A stretch of DNA of 64,000 nucleotides from Limnanthes douglasii subsp. nivea (lineage: Eukaryota > Streptophyta > Magnoliopsida > Brassicales > Limnanthaceae). Location of the stretch: contig JAUPFV010000004.1 in assembly GCA_036936605.1 (NCBI GenBank), positions 139,606,973-139,670,972 on the forward strand. Reading direction: 5' to 3'. Numbering within the stretch: the stretch's first letter is position 1; each line of letters begins with the position of its first letter. The notes beneath the pieces were generated by a model. It did no database searches. It was not told the DNA's origin and worked only from the letters and a program-made list of their open reading frames with translations. Both the position numbers and the translations under genes were made by a program. Below, in pieces: positions 24,883 through 35,881 of this stretch.

Positions 24883-25947
24883 CTTGACGTGCTGCAATTC
24901 ACCTAAGTAATGTAATTGCTTGGTCTTGAAATTATGGTATACTGTTACGTTATGCGAATTTGCGGCAAAACAGTTTAAATACATATGAAGTGATTTCTAG
25001 AGTTTTATATCTGATAAGACTACAGTTTAAGATATCTTTTGTATCTGGTCAGACTTGCATGCGTTGCTTAAGCTGTTATTGATCTCGATCGACAACATCT
25101 ATGCACCTTTGCTTTATGTAATATCATCTGCTTATGTAGGATCACCGAACAAAGAACATGCTAGTAGTTTTTTGCTACTATATGTATGCTTAACTTAATT
25201 GCCAAATCGTTCCTTGCCTGCATTCGTATTTATTTCTTGTCATGTTTCGTGGCGCTGATTGGAGGTGGAAAAATCATGTCCAAACCAAAAGCTGGGTACG
25301 GACATGAACTGCATATGTCCAAAATCTGGGGTTGGAATCAGTCAGGTTTTGGGACATTTGGACAAAATAGTCAAATTTGGGTATTAACATGTGTTCAGTC
25401 AGGGTTGGGTACTAAATAAAATAGATGTACTTGAAAAGTTCAACATTTATATGCCAAAAAATTCCAAAAATATGTTGAGACCAGGTCAGATGCAGTAAAT
25501 CTTTTGTACAAATCAAAGCCCGGTTCAGATTCAGACACACACTTCTTCTTCATTCATGTCGGGTCTAAGAGACTATTTATTACAATACATTTTTAGACTC
25601 AAATCTTGAGCTCTGTAACTGGCTTTTGTTACTTTTACGGGTGCTAATGACATATCTTTCTTTTTGGTTCCACTTGGTTTTTTTTTTATCTAGGAAAAAA
25701 TCTCAATGAAGAATATTTTTGCTTTTCTTTTAACAGGCGATCAAGATCTCAGTCATGCCCCTTTTGCCGTGACAGTCTCAAAAGAGTAAACTCAGCAGAT
25801 CTGTGGGTGTATATGGACAGCAAGGACATAATCGACATGGCAACTATAACACGCGAGAATCTCCGAAGACTCTTTATGTACATAGATAAATTACCACTTA
25901 TCATACCCGACAACCTTTTTGACACGTACGATTCCCATTTGAGGTAA
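23720..25947 (+). CDS. AIRP2-like: AIRP2-type RING-finger E3 ubiquitin ligase (5 exons, 248 aa)
   Basis: Exons 23720-23799, 24179-24329, 24425-24491, 24585-24822 and 25737-25947 join into 744 coding bases plus stop. All four introns are GT-AG (379, 95, 93 and 914 bp) and phases agree. The N-terminal half has the family hallmarks: a start with K-V-L-E-A-D-I-Q-H-A-N, then L-R-I-L-I-Y-K-V and I-R-D-F-Y. The RING (about residues 146-183) has C-G-I-C, N-C-H-H-x-x-C-x-x-C and C-P-F-C, giving a full C3HC4 set, followed by S-L-K-R-V-N-S-A-D-L-W. The Arabidopsis relatives are about 240 residues and use this fold to pass ubiquitin from an E2 to targets. AIRP2 itself acts in abscisic-acid and drought responses in the cytosol. 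No break is seen, so the gene is probably active. Orthology to AIRP2 rather than a paralogue cannot be decided here. Confidence 0.93.
24837..24882. repeat. (CT)10(AT)13 microsatellite in intron 4 of the RING gene
   Basis: It begins 14 bases after the donor site of intron 4. Length variation here could affect splicing, and it would serve as a marker. Confidence 0.95.
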
Positions 25948-26600
25948 AGGCGAACAAGACATCATTTGTCGGCTATGAATGAGTATTGTCTTGTGCTGAT
26001 TCCTGGTTTTAGTTGCATAAAGACCATAAGCCACTCTTAAAAAATGTTGTAGGTCAGTAACTAGTATATAAAATGTCTAGTAGTTTCGTGCTTCCCTCTT
26101 CTGGACAAGAAGAAGCCGAAGCCTGAATTATTATGGGCTGCTGGTGGGTGAAGATTAAAATGGTGTGCTTCTTTATTCCACTTTTCAAATTGTATTTGAA
26201 ATTACCAAATCTGTATATCCTTGCTATTTCCTTAATAACAAGAACCATTCTAAGTCATGTTATTGTTTGTCTATTTAGGTTTATTGTAACTTGCAGAATA
26301 AGTTACACAGGCCACAGATGAGTATTTTGCATTTTCAGAACTTTCGCTGTCTATATTTACAAAAGTTCACTACATTCGTAAGATATTATTTGATCCAAGA
26401 TGGTGTGCTCAAGGTTTTATTTATTAATCCAAATTCAGTCCGGCTATTGCGGGTCATTTTCTAAATTGAACTTCGAACTTGATTTTATTTTTTTCATTTA
26501 AATAAAAGTAAAAATATAAATTTTCAACTCAAAACAACTGCAAAATAATTAAATGCTATGAAAAGAGGAAGGTTTACAGTTTAAGACCCATACAACAAGC
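25948..26600. other. 3' untranslated and downstream region of the RING gene
   Basis: No gene is seen. AT-rich sequence with several A-rich possible cleavage signals; the end of the transcript cannot be fixed. Confidence 0.5.
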
Positions 26601-26880
26601 CGGATAAAGACCTAAAGATGTGAAAGATTATATACCGATAAAGACCTAAAGATGTGAAAGATTATATACCGATTTGAAACCCATTACGGATAAAGACCTA
26701 AAAGATTTAGATTTGATTTGAAATCTATTACGGATAAAGACCTAAAAGATTTACAGATTTAGATTTGATTTGAAATCTATTACGGATAAAGACCTAAAAA
26801 ATTTAGAGATTTAGATTTGATTTGAAATCTATTACGGATAAAGACCTAAAAGATTTAGATTTGAAACCTATTACGGATGG
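26601..26880. repeat. Complex minisatellite with CGGATAAAGACCTAAA core
   Basis: The core occurs six times. First come two ~35-bp units (26601 and 26636, each with GATGTGAAAGATTATATAC), then four ~45-65-bp units containing GATTTGAAATCTATTA. Later units differ by small insertions of AGATTTAG-like words, showing stepwise growth. Confidence 0.85.
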
Positions 26881-26939
26881 ATACTGTATATTTAAATTTC
26901 ATTCTATATAAAATCCACTAACAAATTTTTCTTTCTTTA

Positions 26940-27500
26940 ATTTTTTTTTAATTTAAAATTTTAAAGGTTCATATTTTTAAACATAACTCGAAAAAACAAC
27001 CAGAAAATACTATGTTTTTTTGAAGACGAACAATACTAGTACTTATGATATATTTTGAATTTAAATAAAATAAAATTACACACGTTTCTCAGTGTATAGT
27101 TTCGTATCTAGTGGGCTGGTTTCGCATCTAGCAGTACATAATTTAAACATTATTCACATCTAGCTCGCATCTATCAAAACAAAGAAGATTTCGCATCTAC
27201 TTCGTTTACCCTATAAATTTGAAAATTTTAAACGTATCTATCTTTTAAACCATAACTCAAAAAAAACTCTGAAATACGTTGGTTTTGTTTTTTAAGGCGA
27301 ACAAAACTAGTACCACTTATGATATGTTTTGAATTTTCTAATTTTTTTTAAAGAACAAATAACGTTTCGCATCTATCAAAATGATCTTTTGCATCTATCA
27401 TTCAAGAAGAATTGCACGTTTCGCAACTATCACTACGTACAGACAAACGTTTCACATCTCCCTCCCCTTAACCGTTTTACTCAACACATAAATTTCAGAA
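26940..27500. repeat. Diverged ~280-bp tandem duplication with TTTCGCATCTA words
   Basis: Two blocks (about 26945-27215 and 27220-27500) share the order AAATTTTAAA, ATAACTC(G/A)AAAAA, GCGAACAA(A)ACTAGTAC, TTATGATAT.TTTTGAATTT and CGTTTCGCATCTA. Short CGCATCTATC words are sprinkled through both. No coding frame is present. Origin unknown. Confidence 0.6.
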
Positions 27501-27771
27501 ACTCAAAACCACACTAAAATTGACAAAAAACTAACTGAAATACAACTAATAAACTATACATTAGTAACGTAAAAACCATGTAAATACCAAACATCAGAAA
27601 CAAAACTGATCTCGAGTACCCCTACTATTCCGAAATTAAAATTCGATTTACCACACACAAATTGACTTATCTAAACAAAAATCCAAAATCAAACTTTGAA
27701 ATCAACTAAAAACACAACAAAAAACATACAAAAACAAAAAAAAAACAAGAAAATTGAGTAAAAAAATAAAG

Positions 27772-27935
27772 TATGGCCTAAGAGTTAGAGTTGTTCTATC
27801 AAAATATTGTGAGAAGATCTTATGGGGTTCGAACCCTCGCCCTTAAGGAGAATGGTAAGGCTTCTTACCAGTGTTACTAAACACTTTTAGGAATTTAAGA
27901 TATGTCATGGCATACTTGACTACCCCCTAAATCCG
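27772..27935 (+). mobile_element. tRNA-derived SINE-like sequence
   Basis: GGTTCGAACC at 27826-27835 is a perfect RNA polymerase III box B. TGGCCTAAGAGTTAGAG at about 27774 is a plausible box A some 50 bp upstream. It does not fold as a full tRNA by eye, and the tail ends near a T-rich stretch (about 27957-27975). No clear target duplication was found, so the ends are approximate. Confidence 0.5.
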
Positions 27936-28394
27936 CTCATATCCTAACAAAGTTATTTTTTCTTTTCTTTTTTGTTATTACTAGATAAGTTTAAGGGTTT
28001 TCATTGTTTTTGTTATTTTACTTGAAAAAATATATTTTATGATTATATATTTATATTTATATTACTCTGTTAAAGTGATGAATTTTTTTTTTACATATTT
28101 TAAATATTGTGTAACCACAATACAAATACATCTAAATAACTTTATGTATGTAAATAGAAATTACCTTATCGATTATCGAATGCAAACATTTTTTACACAT
28201 AATCTTTATATTTATTAATCAAGTCTAATATACAGGGTCCTTTGGAGATGTTCACAATTAATCTTTGCTTTCAATCTTTTAGGTATAAGATGGATTCATT
28301 TCATTGTCCCCTTAATTTAATATGTTTTACCTTTCCTAATAATTGAATGGTTATTTGTTATATATATTTTTCACGGGGTGTTTAATTATACTTT

Positions 28395-29382
28395 TTATGA
28401 TCGGACCTAATTTTTGTGTTTTCTACTTATTGGGATACCTCTAGATTATTTTCGGTGATTTCAATGTTATCAGCGAATCGAAAGATAAAACGAAATCCTC
28501 TAACCGTTAGATCATTTGTATCGAATACTTTGATAACTATGAATTCCACAATGAAATTGACGATTTTTGTGCCACCGGTTTTTAATATTCAGGATCTAAC
28601 AAGCAACCCCACCAACTTCATTACCTCTAAAATTGATTGTGTGCTAGTTAACAATGGATATACTGACTCATTCTTCATGCCATTTACTCACTATGGTCAC
28701 CCCTCACCGTGATACTTAATTGGGGTATCCATTGACCTTGTACCATAAAACCATTCAGTTTCTTCAATATGTGATCATCTAACCCATATTTTAGCAAAAT
28801 TGTATCTATTAGCTGAAACCTTGCCATTGGTATGTTCATTATTAGCACTAAGTTGACTTACCTTAAAGTCGTTGTGAGATCACTGACATCAATGACCATG
28901 CCATGCCTCCAAACAAAAAATGACTATATCCCTACCCAAACCAAACTCTTCACTAACATTCGTAATTAAAGCATCGTATATAATAAAAATAAAATATCCA
29001 ATGCTTTCATTGTCTTTAACCATATTGATGATTGTTTTATACAAAAGCTATGAAAATCTTGGTTTAAAGTTGAAAGTCGGTACACCAAAATAATTTAAAA
29101 GCTCATATTCTTTACAACAAGATTATATCCATTAACACTTGTCATTGGGTTCCTACAAGTACCCATTTTGGAGTGACAACTATTTTTGTCAATTACTTCT
29201 CTAACCTCTTTGGTTGTTATAACACTTTGGAAGACCCTAATCTTTCTCGTGTCACAAGTTTCATTAAATCTAAACTCAATCGTATAGATAAAATCAATAT
29301 GATCCGCCATGTTACGAACCAAATAATTAAAATGACACTCTTTAGTATTGGTAAACATAAAAGCTCGAGACCAAATAGATAC
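28395..29382 (+). pseudogene. L1-type LINE, left part (endonuclease to start of RT)
   Basis: The endonuclease motif F-G-D-F-N is at 28451-28465. Further on, S-K-I-D-C-V-L-V-N-N-G (about 28630) and a G-H-P-S-P block resemble the end of plant L1 endonucleases. At 29173-29382 a 70-codon frame carries T-L-F-S-I-G-K-H-K-S-S-R-P-N, the entry to the L1 reverse transcriptase. Stops are frequent. Element T is inserted at 29382; the LINE resumes at 39695. Confidence 0.72.
29378..29382 (+). repeat. Target-site duplication of T, left copy (GATAC)
   Basis: GATAC directly precedes the 5' LTR and is repeated at 39690-39694 directly after the 3' LTR. Five bases is the usual length for Ty3/gypsy insertion. 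Confidence 0.9.
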
Positions 29383-29790
29383 TGATGAGTCCGGATCCTG
29401 TTACCACTTCGGACAGGGTCAGTTCGGACAGGGTCTACCTAACCGGACGATGACAATTCGGACACCATCATTCATTGTGCTGTTCGAACAGAACTAAAGT
29501 ACTTAAAACCTAATCACTTCTTGACTAAGCTGCTTTCTCTCCTACTAAGAGCTCATGGGTCCTTGAACTTGACCCGGGTCCATTAAACATGACCCGAAAA
29601 CCCATAAAGCCCAAATGTAAGGGTATAAATACCCAACCACAAACATTAAATGAGGGTAATGAAAATTAAATACAACCAGGCTGCTTAATTCTCCCTCTAC
29701 TCTCTACTCAAACATTAAATACACTAAAACTTCCACACAGATCTAAACAAAAATTACAAAATTACCCTCAAACGAAAATAAACCTCACCA
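29383..29790 (+). mobile_element. 5' LTR of T
   Basis: TG...CA ended, 408 bp. GGTATAAATACCC (about 29622-29634) is the likely TATA box; the CT-rich part near 29690 fits the start of R/U5. It is 98.3% identical to the 3' LTR by direct count. Confidence 0.95.
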
Positions 29791-29792
29791 AA

Positions 29793-29810
29793 TTGGCGAC
29801 CACAGTGGGA
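29793..29810 (+). promoter_or_regulatory. Primer binding site of T
   Basis: TTGGCGACCACAGTGGGA lies two bases after the LTR. The TGGCGAC start is the kind seen in Tat/Ogre elements primed by an arginine tRNA; this assignment is inferred. Elements E and the 22-kb fragment use a different site (TGGCGCCGTCTGTG). Confidence 0.7.
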
Positions 29811-29863
29811 GCACGACGGTTCCTGAATCAAGCATTCGAAACCAACAGGAAAAATCAGTCCGA

Positions 29864-31314
29864 ATGAATCCGGACGCCCCAGAAGTACCACCAGCTTTGC
29901 TTGAAGTGGTGGGTGAAAATGATGAATATACCATCGAGAAGCGCGATAGATTAAAGGGCGAGATAGAAGCTCTGAGGGCATAGAAGGCTAAGATGGGCAT
30001 GAAAGAGAAGTCAAAAACATCAGTCGCTCATCATACCGACAACCCTAGAGAGCATGAGCCTTCGAAGACTCACGTGAGTACCAAGAAGACTCATGCTAGC
30101 TCCAAAAAGTCTCACCGGTCTAAGCCAGTGGAGAGTTCTGACTCAGACTCGGAGTCTTCTAGTAGCTCCTCGGACGAGGATGGAGTTGAAGAGTCCTTAT
30201 CCTCCAGCAGTGACGAGGGCCGATTCAAAAAGAAGCAAAGTTGATTAAAAAGTATTCAAGAAAAAGAGATAGACATGGGAAATTGAAGAGGAATATAGGA
30301 AAAGGATCATCTCACAGCCGGAGGCATGTAGACCGGATGCTGGTGGATCCTTTTGCCTTCCACGATGAACCAGGTATCTTTGCAACTCCCAATGAGGATA
30401 CTGTGTTCAGTCGTGGCCGGAATTGGAGACAATCTCCATTGTCTTCCAAGATTCTGTCCGGAAACCTCCCTAAGAGGTTCGATAGCACTAAAATGGAGAA
30501 ATACGATGGCAGTAAAGATCCGGACAACCACTTGGAGCAATTTAAAAACTTCATGATGAATTTTGATGATGACGACAAGTTACTCTGTAGAGCATTCTCC
30601 CAATCCTTTACGGGGAGTGCTCTGAAGTGGTATAACAGCTTACCTCAAGGCTGCATCAGGAATTTTGATACCTTTTGGGTGGCCTTTCGAAGGCAGTTTG
30701 TTGGGAGTAAAGAGTTGAAGGGCAATGGGGACACAATAATCCATTGTGCCCAAGAACCAAACGAATCATTGAAAGAATACATAAGTCATTTTGTAAACAC
30801 CAAAAATGGGTTGGCTGATTGCTTCGAGCAAGTAGCAATAACATCTTTGAGGCATGGCTTAAACCCTGGAAATTTGGCTGATTCAGTGACCAGAAAGAAA
30901 TCCATGACTTGGGGAGGTTTGCTGAATCAAGTTAGAAAGCAAATCAACATTGATGAAACGAAGAAAACTAGGGTGCACAAGCAAGTGAGGTCTGCCCCGG
31001 TTGCACCCAACCCCAACCAAAATCAATCCGGGAACAAGGCAAGGGAGACCGGACAGGGGCATAACAGGGCTAAAGCTCAATCTCAGCCAGCTGCGCCTGC
31101 CCAGAGTCAATAATCTAGAAATAAAAGAGGGCCTTGGGTTCAACCGGAGTGGTTTGCGGAGTCAAAAGAAAGTATGGCCACCATTTACGACAAAACAAAG
31201 GAAGAAGTGCACTATAGAAGGCCGGCTGCACTGCAATCTCCTAGGGAACATCGTAACAATTTCTTCTGTCAGTACCATAACGACACTGGCCATACTACTG
31301 ACGATTGTATCGCC
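29864..31314 (+). pseudogene. Gag of T
   Basis: The first ATG is at 29864. A TAG at 29981-29983 interrupts the charged N-terminal part, which then becomes Ser/Asp/Glu-rich. A frame change occurs near 30240. The conserved retrotransposon Gag domain spans about 30470-30790 (W-Y-N-S-L-P, F-R-R-Q-F-V). A TAA at 31111-31113 follows a Gln/Asn-rich linker. The zinc knuckle C-Q-Y-H-N-D-T-G-H-T-T-D-D-C (about 31267-31310) is intact. The polyprotein continues in the same frame into protease. Confidence 0.85.
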
Positions 31315-34010
31315 TTAAAACAAGAAGTTCAGAACTTAATTGAAAGAGGAAAGCTGGGTGCATATGTCAAAAGAAGAGGAGGAAATAGGCCTGATAATGC
31401 TCATCGGGTTGGTCCAAGCAATGCTGCTCCGGAGGGAGCTATGGTTATAATCGAAAGATTTGATGTAGAGTTAGAGTACTTGGATCCTGATCCAACTCGA
31501 AATAGAGTGGGTGCCATTGAGGAACGTTGTAAAACAGTCTCCGGGCTTATTAAATTTTTTGAGTCACTTACAATTTTCGGAGGGGATACTATGACAGCTC
31601 CTACTACTTCTTCAAGGAAGAGGCACGTTCATACTTTAGCTACCCAGCTAGAAGGAGGCATGACCTCCTATTAATCACAAATTCCATTTCCCTTCATTGT
31701 TTTCGATGAAGATGACTTAAGGGACATAGCTGGCCCTTATGAAGATGCTGTTATCATAGGAGCGTCCATTGGGGGCAATGATATAAGACGAATCTTGGTG
31801 GATACTGGGAGTTCAGCCAATATCCTCTTCTTAACCACTTACAAGAAGATGAAAAATCCATCCGTAATTCAGCGTTCAGACATATCAATTGTGGGCTTTA
31901 CTGGGAGCTCATCAGATGTGATCGGGGAGTTCGAAGAGGAAGTTTTTTTGGGCAAGGGCCCTTTTAAGAAGATGGTCAAGATACTTTTTATTGTGGTGGA
32001 TTGTCCCACTTGTTATAATGCTATTTTAGGGAGGTCTTGGCTCTCTAGGATGCATGCAGTGGCCTCAACAGTCCACCAATGTTTGAAATATGCTGTTCAA
32101 GGACATGTGGGAGTTGTCCGGAGTAGTCAAAAGATTGCAAGAGAGTGTTACGCTACAGCACTGGCTCCACGGACGTTGGGGGCAGTTCGTATCAACGAAG
32201 AATAGCAGTTTGAAGGGCTTTCTGGGGGTGAGGGTGAAATTTATGACCCCAGAGAGACCACTGGAGTGTTGATACTGGTGGAAGAAGTTGAAATACATTC
32301 TTTGGAAGAAGGAAAAAGTGTTAAGATAGGGTCCAAAATGCCATCCGAACTGAAGAATAAAATGTTAAAGTTTCTAAAAGACCATCAGCATGTTTTTGCC
32401 TGGTGCAATGCTGATGTTATTGTTCAAGAAGTTGACAGGCTCACAAAAATGGGGCATATAAAGGAGTCTAAGTATCCTTTGTGGACTGCCAATCCGGTTT
32501 TGGTGAAAAAGAAAAATGGCAAGTGGCGTATGTGCATTGACTTCACAGATTTCAATAGGGCTTGCCCAAAAGATTTATATCCAGTCCCCGGGATTCATCA
32601 GCTGGTAGATTCCACTTCTGGGAATAAACTACTATCCTTCATGGATGCTTTCTCCGGGTACAATCAGATTCAAGTAGATTCGAAGGATCAGGAGCATACC
32701 ACGTTTGTCACTGACAGGGGTCTTCATTGCTACAAGGTGATGCCATTTGGATTGAAAAATGCCGGGGCTACTTATCAGAGATTGGTGAACAAAGCCTTTG
32801 CTGATCAAATTGGAAGAAATATGGAAGTATACATTGATGACATGATGGTGAAAAGTGTGGATGAACAACTACACTTGGCGGACCTCCAAGAGACTTTTGC
32901 TAACTTAGTAAAAGTGAATTTGAAGCTAAATCTAGAAAAATGTGTGTTCGGAGTGCAGTCCAGGAAATTCCTAGGTTATATAATAAATGAGCAAGGGATA
33001 CAGTCCAATCCGGACCAACTTAATGCTTTATTCCAAATGGAGCCTCCTCAGAATGTTAAAGAAGTACAACGGTTGACTGGGAGGTTGGCTGCTTTAAATC
33101 GATTCATCTCAAGGTCTTCGGACAGATGTGCCCCGTTTTTTCAAACTTTAAAGGGTGCGAAGGGATTTGACTGGACTTCACAGTGTGATGAGGCCTTCAA
33201 TGAGATTAAGAAACATCTGTCCTCCCCCAAGACTTTATTTAAACCTGTTTATGGAGAGACCTCTTCATATACTTGGCAGTTTCAAGTTCTGCCATTAGTG
33301 CGGTATTGGTAAGAGAGGTGGATAATTACCCCCATCCGGTGTACTACATCAGCAAGAGCTTGATAGACGCAGAAATACGCTATTTAAAGCTCGAAAAATT
33401 AGCATTAGCCTTGGTAATTGCTGCAAGGAAGATGAGGCCTTATTTTCAGGCTCATCCTATTATCGTCCGGACATCTTTTCCCTTGAAGAATCTTCTTCAA
33501 AAGGCAGACATTTCAAGTAGAATTACTAAGTGGTCAGTGGAATTGCGGGACTTCGATATTGATTTTGCTCATCGAACAGCAATCAAAGCCCAAGCTGTTG
33601 CTGATTTTTTAGTTAAATTCCACTCTGATAGGGATACATAGCGAACTGCTGAAATGAAAGACAAAAAGGTTTGGATCGTCCGAACAGATGGTGGATCAAG
33701 TACTATGGTATGTGGTGCATGGGTGTGCTTGACTTCTCCATATGGTGACAAGATGTACCAGGCTATATGTTTTACTTTTAGGGCTTCCAACAATGAGTCC
33801 GAATATGAAGCAGCTATAGCTGGTTTAAAGTTAGCTTATATTTGTGGGGCTAAAAGGGTCAAGCTAATGAGTGATTCCCAGCTTCTTATCCACCATGCGC
33901 AAGGTCAATCTGAGGCCAAAAAGGAGCAACTAGTGAAGTACTTACTTCTTCTTAAAAATGAGGCACTTAAGTTCAAAAGCGTTGTTTATGAGCATATAAC
34001 CCGAGCATAG
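31315..34010 (+). pseudogene. Protease, reverse transcriptase and two RNase H domains of T
   Basis: Protease: D-T-G-S-S at 31801. RT: K-K-K-N-G-K-W-R-M-C (about 32505), F-M-D-A-F-S-G-Y-N-Q and the active-site Y-I-D-D at 32830-32841 are intact. The stretch before V-Q-E-V-D-R-L (about 32420) is some 40-50 residues shorter than usual for the family, suggesting an in-frame deletion. After a frame change near 33265 comes the gypsy RNase H (33273-33641). A second, archaeal-type RNase H (33654-34060) has D-G-G-S-S, N-E-S-E-Y-E-A and S-D-S-Q, all catalytic acids present. Nonsense codons: 31672 (TAA), 32203 (TAG), 33639 (TAG), 34008 (TAG). Confidence 0.88.
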
Positions 34011-35386
34011 AATGAACTAGCAGATTCATTGGCAACCATAGCATACACTGAATCATATCCTTGGATCCATGTGCTGGAGAGCCCTTCCATTCAACTTAAT
34101 GGGGGTAAGGAGGAAGAAATTTTCGATGTACAGATGAAACAACCTCAAGATTGGAGATTCCCTCTCCTGCAGTATCTCTCTGATGGCATCTTGCCTCCGG
34201 ATAAATCACTAGCAAGAAAATGAAACACAAGGCTCGTGGTTTTATCATACTAAGAGACGTTCTGTATAAAAAGTCTTACAGTAAACCTCTTTTGCAATGT
34301 TTGGGAGATGATGAATCTCAAGTAGTCCTCTCCGAATTGCATGATGGTGAGGGATCAGCTCACTGTGGATTCAGAGCTCTAACAAGGATAGTTTTACTGG
34401 CTGGCTATTATTGGCCCTCTATAATGTAAGATGCTAAGGAGCTGGTGAGAAGGTGTGATCCATGCCAGAGGTATAGCAATGAAATTAATGTCGCAGCCAT
34501 CCCTTTAGAGTCTATTTCTGAGCCTATACCTTTTGCTCGATGGGAGTTGGATCTGGTGGGACCTCTTCCTATGGCATCCGGAGGACGCAGAACTATAATT
34601 GTTGCTATTGATTATTTTTCGAAGTGGATTGAAGCAGCCCCGCTGGCAGGAACAACATCAAAAGCTGTCATAAAATTCATTTTATCCAACATCTGTTGCA
34701 GATTTGGTGTTCCACAAAAGATAACGACAGACAATGGGCCATAGTTCGAAAACAAGGAAATAGAGAGTTTCTGTGCCTCAAAGGGTATACAACATTGTTT
34801 CTCTTCACCTTTCCACCCACAAGAAAATGGTCAGGTTGAAGTGGCTAACAGAACTATACTGTTCGGTTTAAAGAAGAATTTGGAAGGGGCTGCTGGGAAA
34901 TGGCCTAGCTATTTACAAGAGGTTTTGTGGGCCTACCGGACTACACCTGGGGCTGCAACAAAAGAGTCACCCTTTGCTTTGGTCTATGGGATGGACGCAA
35001 TAGCTCCCATAGAAGCAACTCTCCCTTCATTTCGAGTTCATAACTTCTCCGAACACGCTAACGAAGTGGCAATCAGAGGTCAGCTTGACCTAATTAAGGA
35101 AAGACGAGTTAAGGCTCACCTTAGAGCTGCACACTATCAGGGTTTGATGAGAAGCAGGTTTTCTTCTAGAGTTAAAAGAAGAGATTTCCAGCCGGGGGAT
35201 AAGGTGTTGAGGAAAGTCTTCTTGCACACTAAAGAGAAGCTGCTCGGCAAACTGACCCCAACTTGGGAAGGACCTTATATGGTCATTGAAAGGCTTAAAC
35301 CTGGAACATATTGGCTAGAAGACAAGGATGGAAGGGTTTTGAATCACCCTTGGAATATTGAGCATCTCCGGATGTACTTAGAATAG
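34011..35386 (+). pseudogene. Integrase of T
   Basis: After a frame change at an A run (about 34217) the zinc finger follows: H-D-G-x-x-S-A-H, then C-D-P-C at about 34456-34467. The catalytic triad is visible as W-E-L-D-L-V-G-P, T-D-N-G-P and Q-E-N-G-Q. The C-terminal part (to 35386) is open for 181 residues and ends in an H-P-W-N-I-E-H-L-R motif. Stops at 34427 (TAA) and 34742 (TAG) break it. Catalytic residues themselves are unchanged. Confidence 0.88.
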
Positions 35387-35881
35387 AAGCTATGTAAATA
35401 TTTACTTTTTTAAGAGTCCATGTAAATATTTGGGGGCATAATCTTTCCTACCCTGGTGGCACGGGGAGGTTTTAATGAGGTGTCCGGGCTTTTTTTATAA
35501 AATTTGATGCCTTCTTGAAATTTTTTGAAGTGTTCTTACTTTGTTTTTTGTCACACCATCCGGATTGAATTAAAAGAAGGATGACTACTTAAATATTTGT
35601 CATCAGAGAATTTAAACACTCTCGCTTTAGAACATTTATGAAATAACTAAGGGCTATTTAAACACTAGCCACCAAAATTGAAACAAATTATGAAAGAATG
35701 CAAGAGTTGTGCAAAACAAAGATATTCATTGAAATAACCCAAGTGCCTTGGCCTTCCAAGGACTTTAAAATTGTCAGACAGAACAAAAGATCTATCCGGA
35801 CAAAATGCCGGACCCAATTACAAAAATGCCTTGGCCTTCCAAGGACTTTAGTTCAGATAACATAAAAAGATAATTCATAAT
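35387..35881. other. Spacer between pol and the extra gene of T
   Basis: Non-coding. A 24-bp phrase starting TGCCTTGGCCTTCCAAGGAC, itself containing the palindrome TTGGCCTTCCAAGG-like arms, occurs at 35744-35767 and 35827-35850. This is the position where M has its 50-bp tandem array. The spacer should also hold the 3' ends of both convergent transcripts. Confidence 0.7.

Noticed and set aside
24545..24910. 121-codon open frame as a separate gene
   Set aside because: It is exon 4 of the RING gene read through its donor site into the (CT)n(AT)n microsatellite.
27826..27835. Box B as part of a true tRNA gene
   Set aside because: No cloverleaf with acceptor and anticodon stems can be drawn around it; a SINE-like origin fits better.
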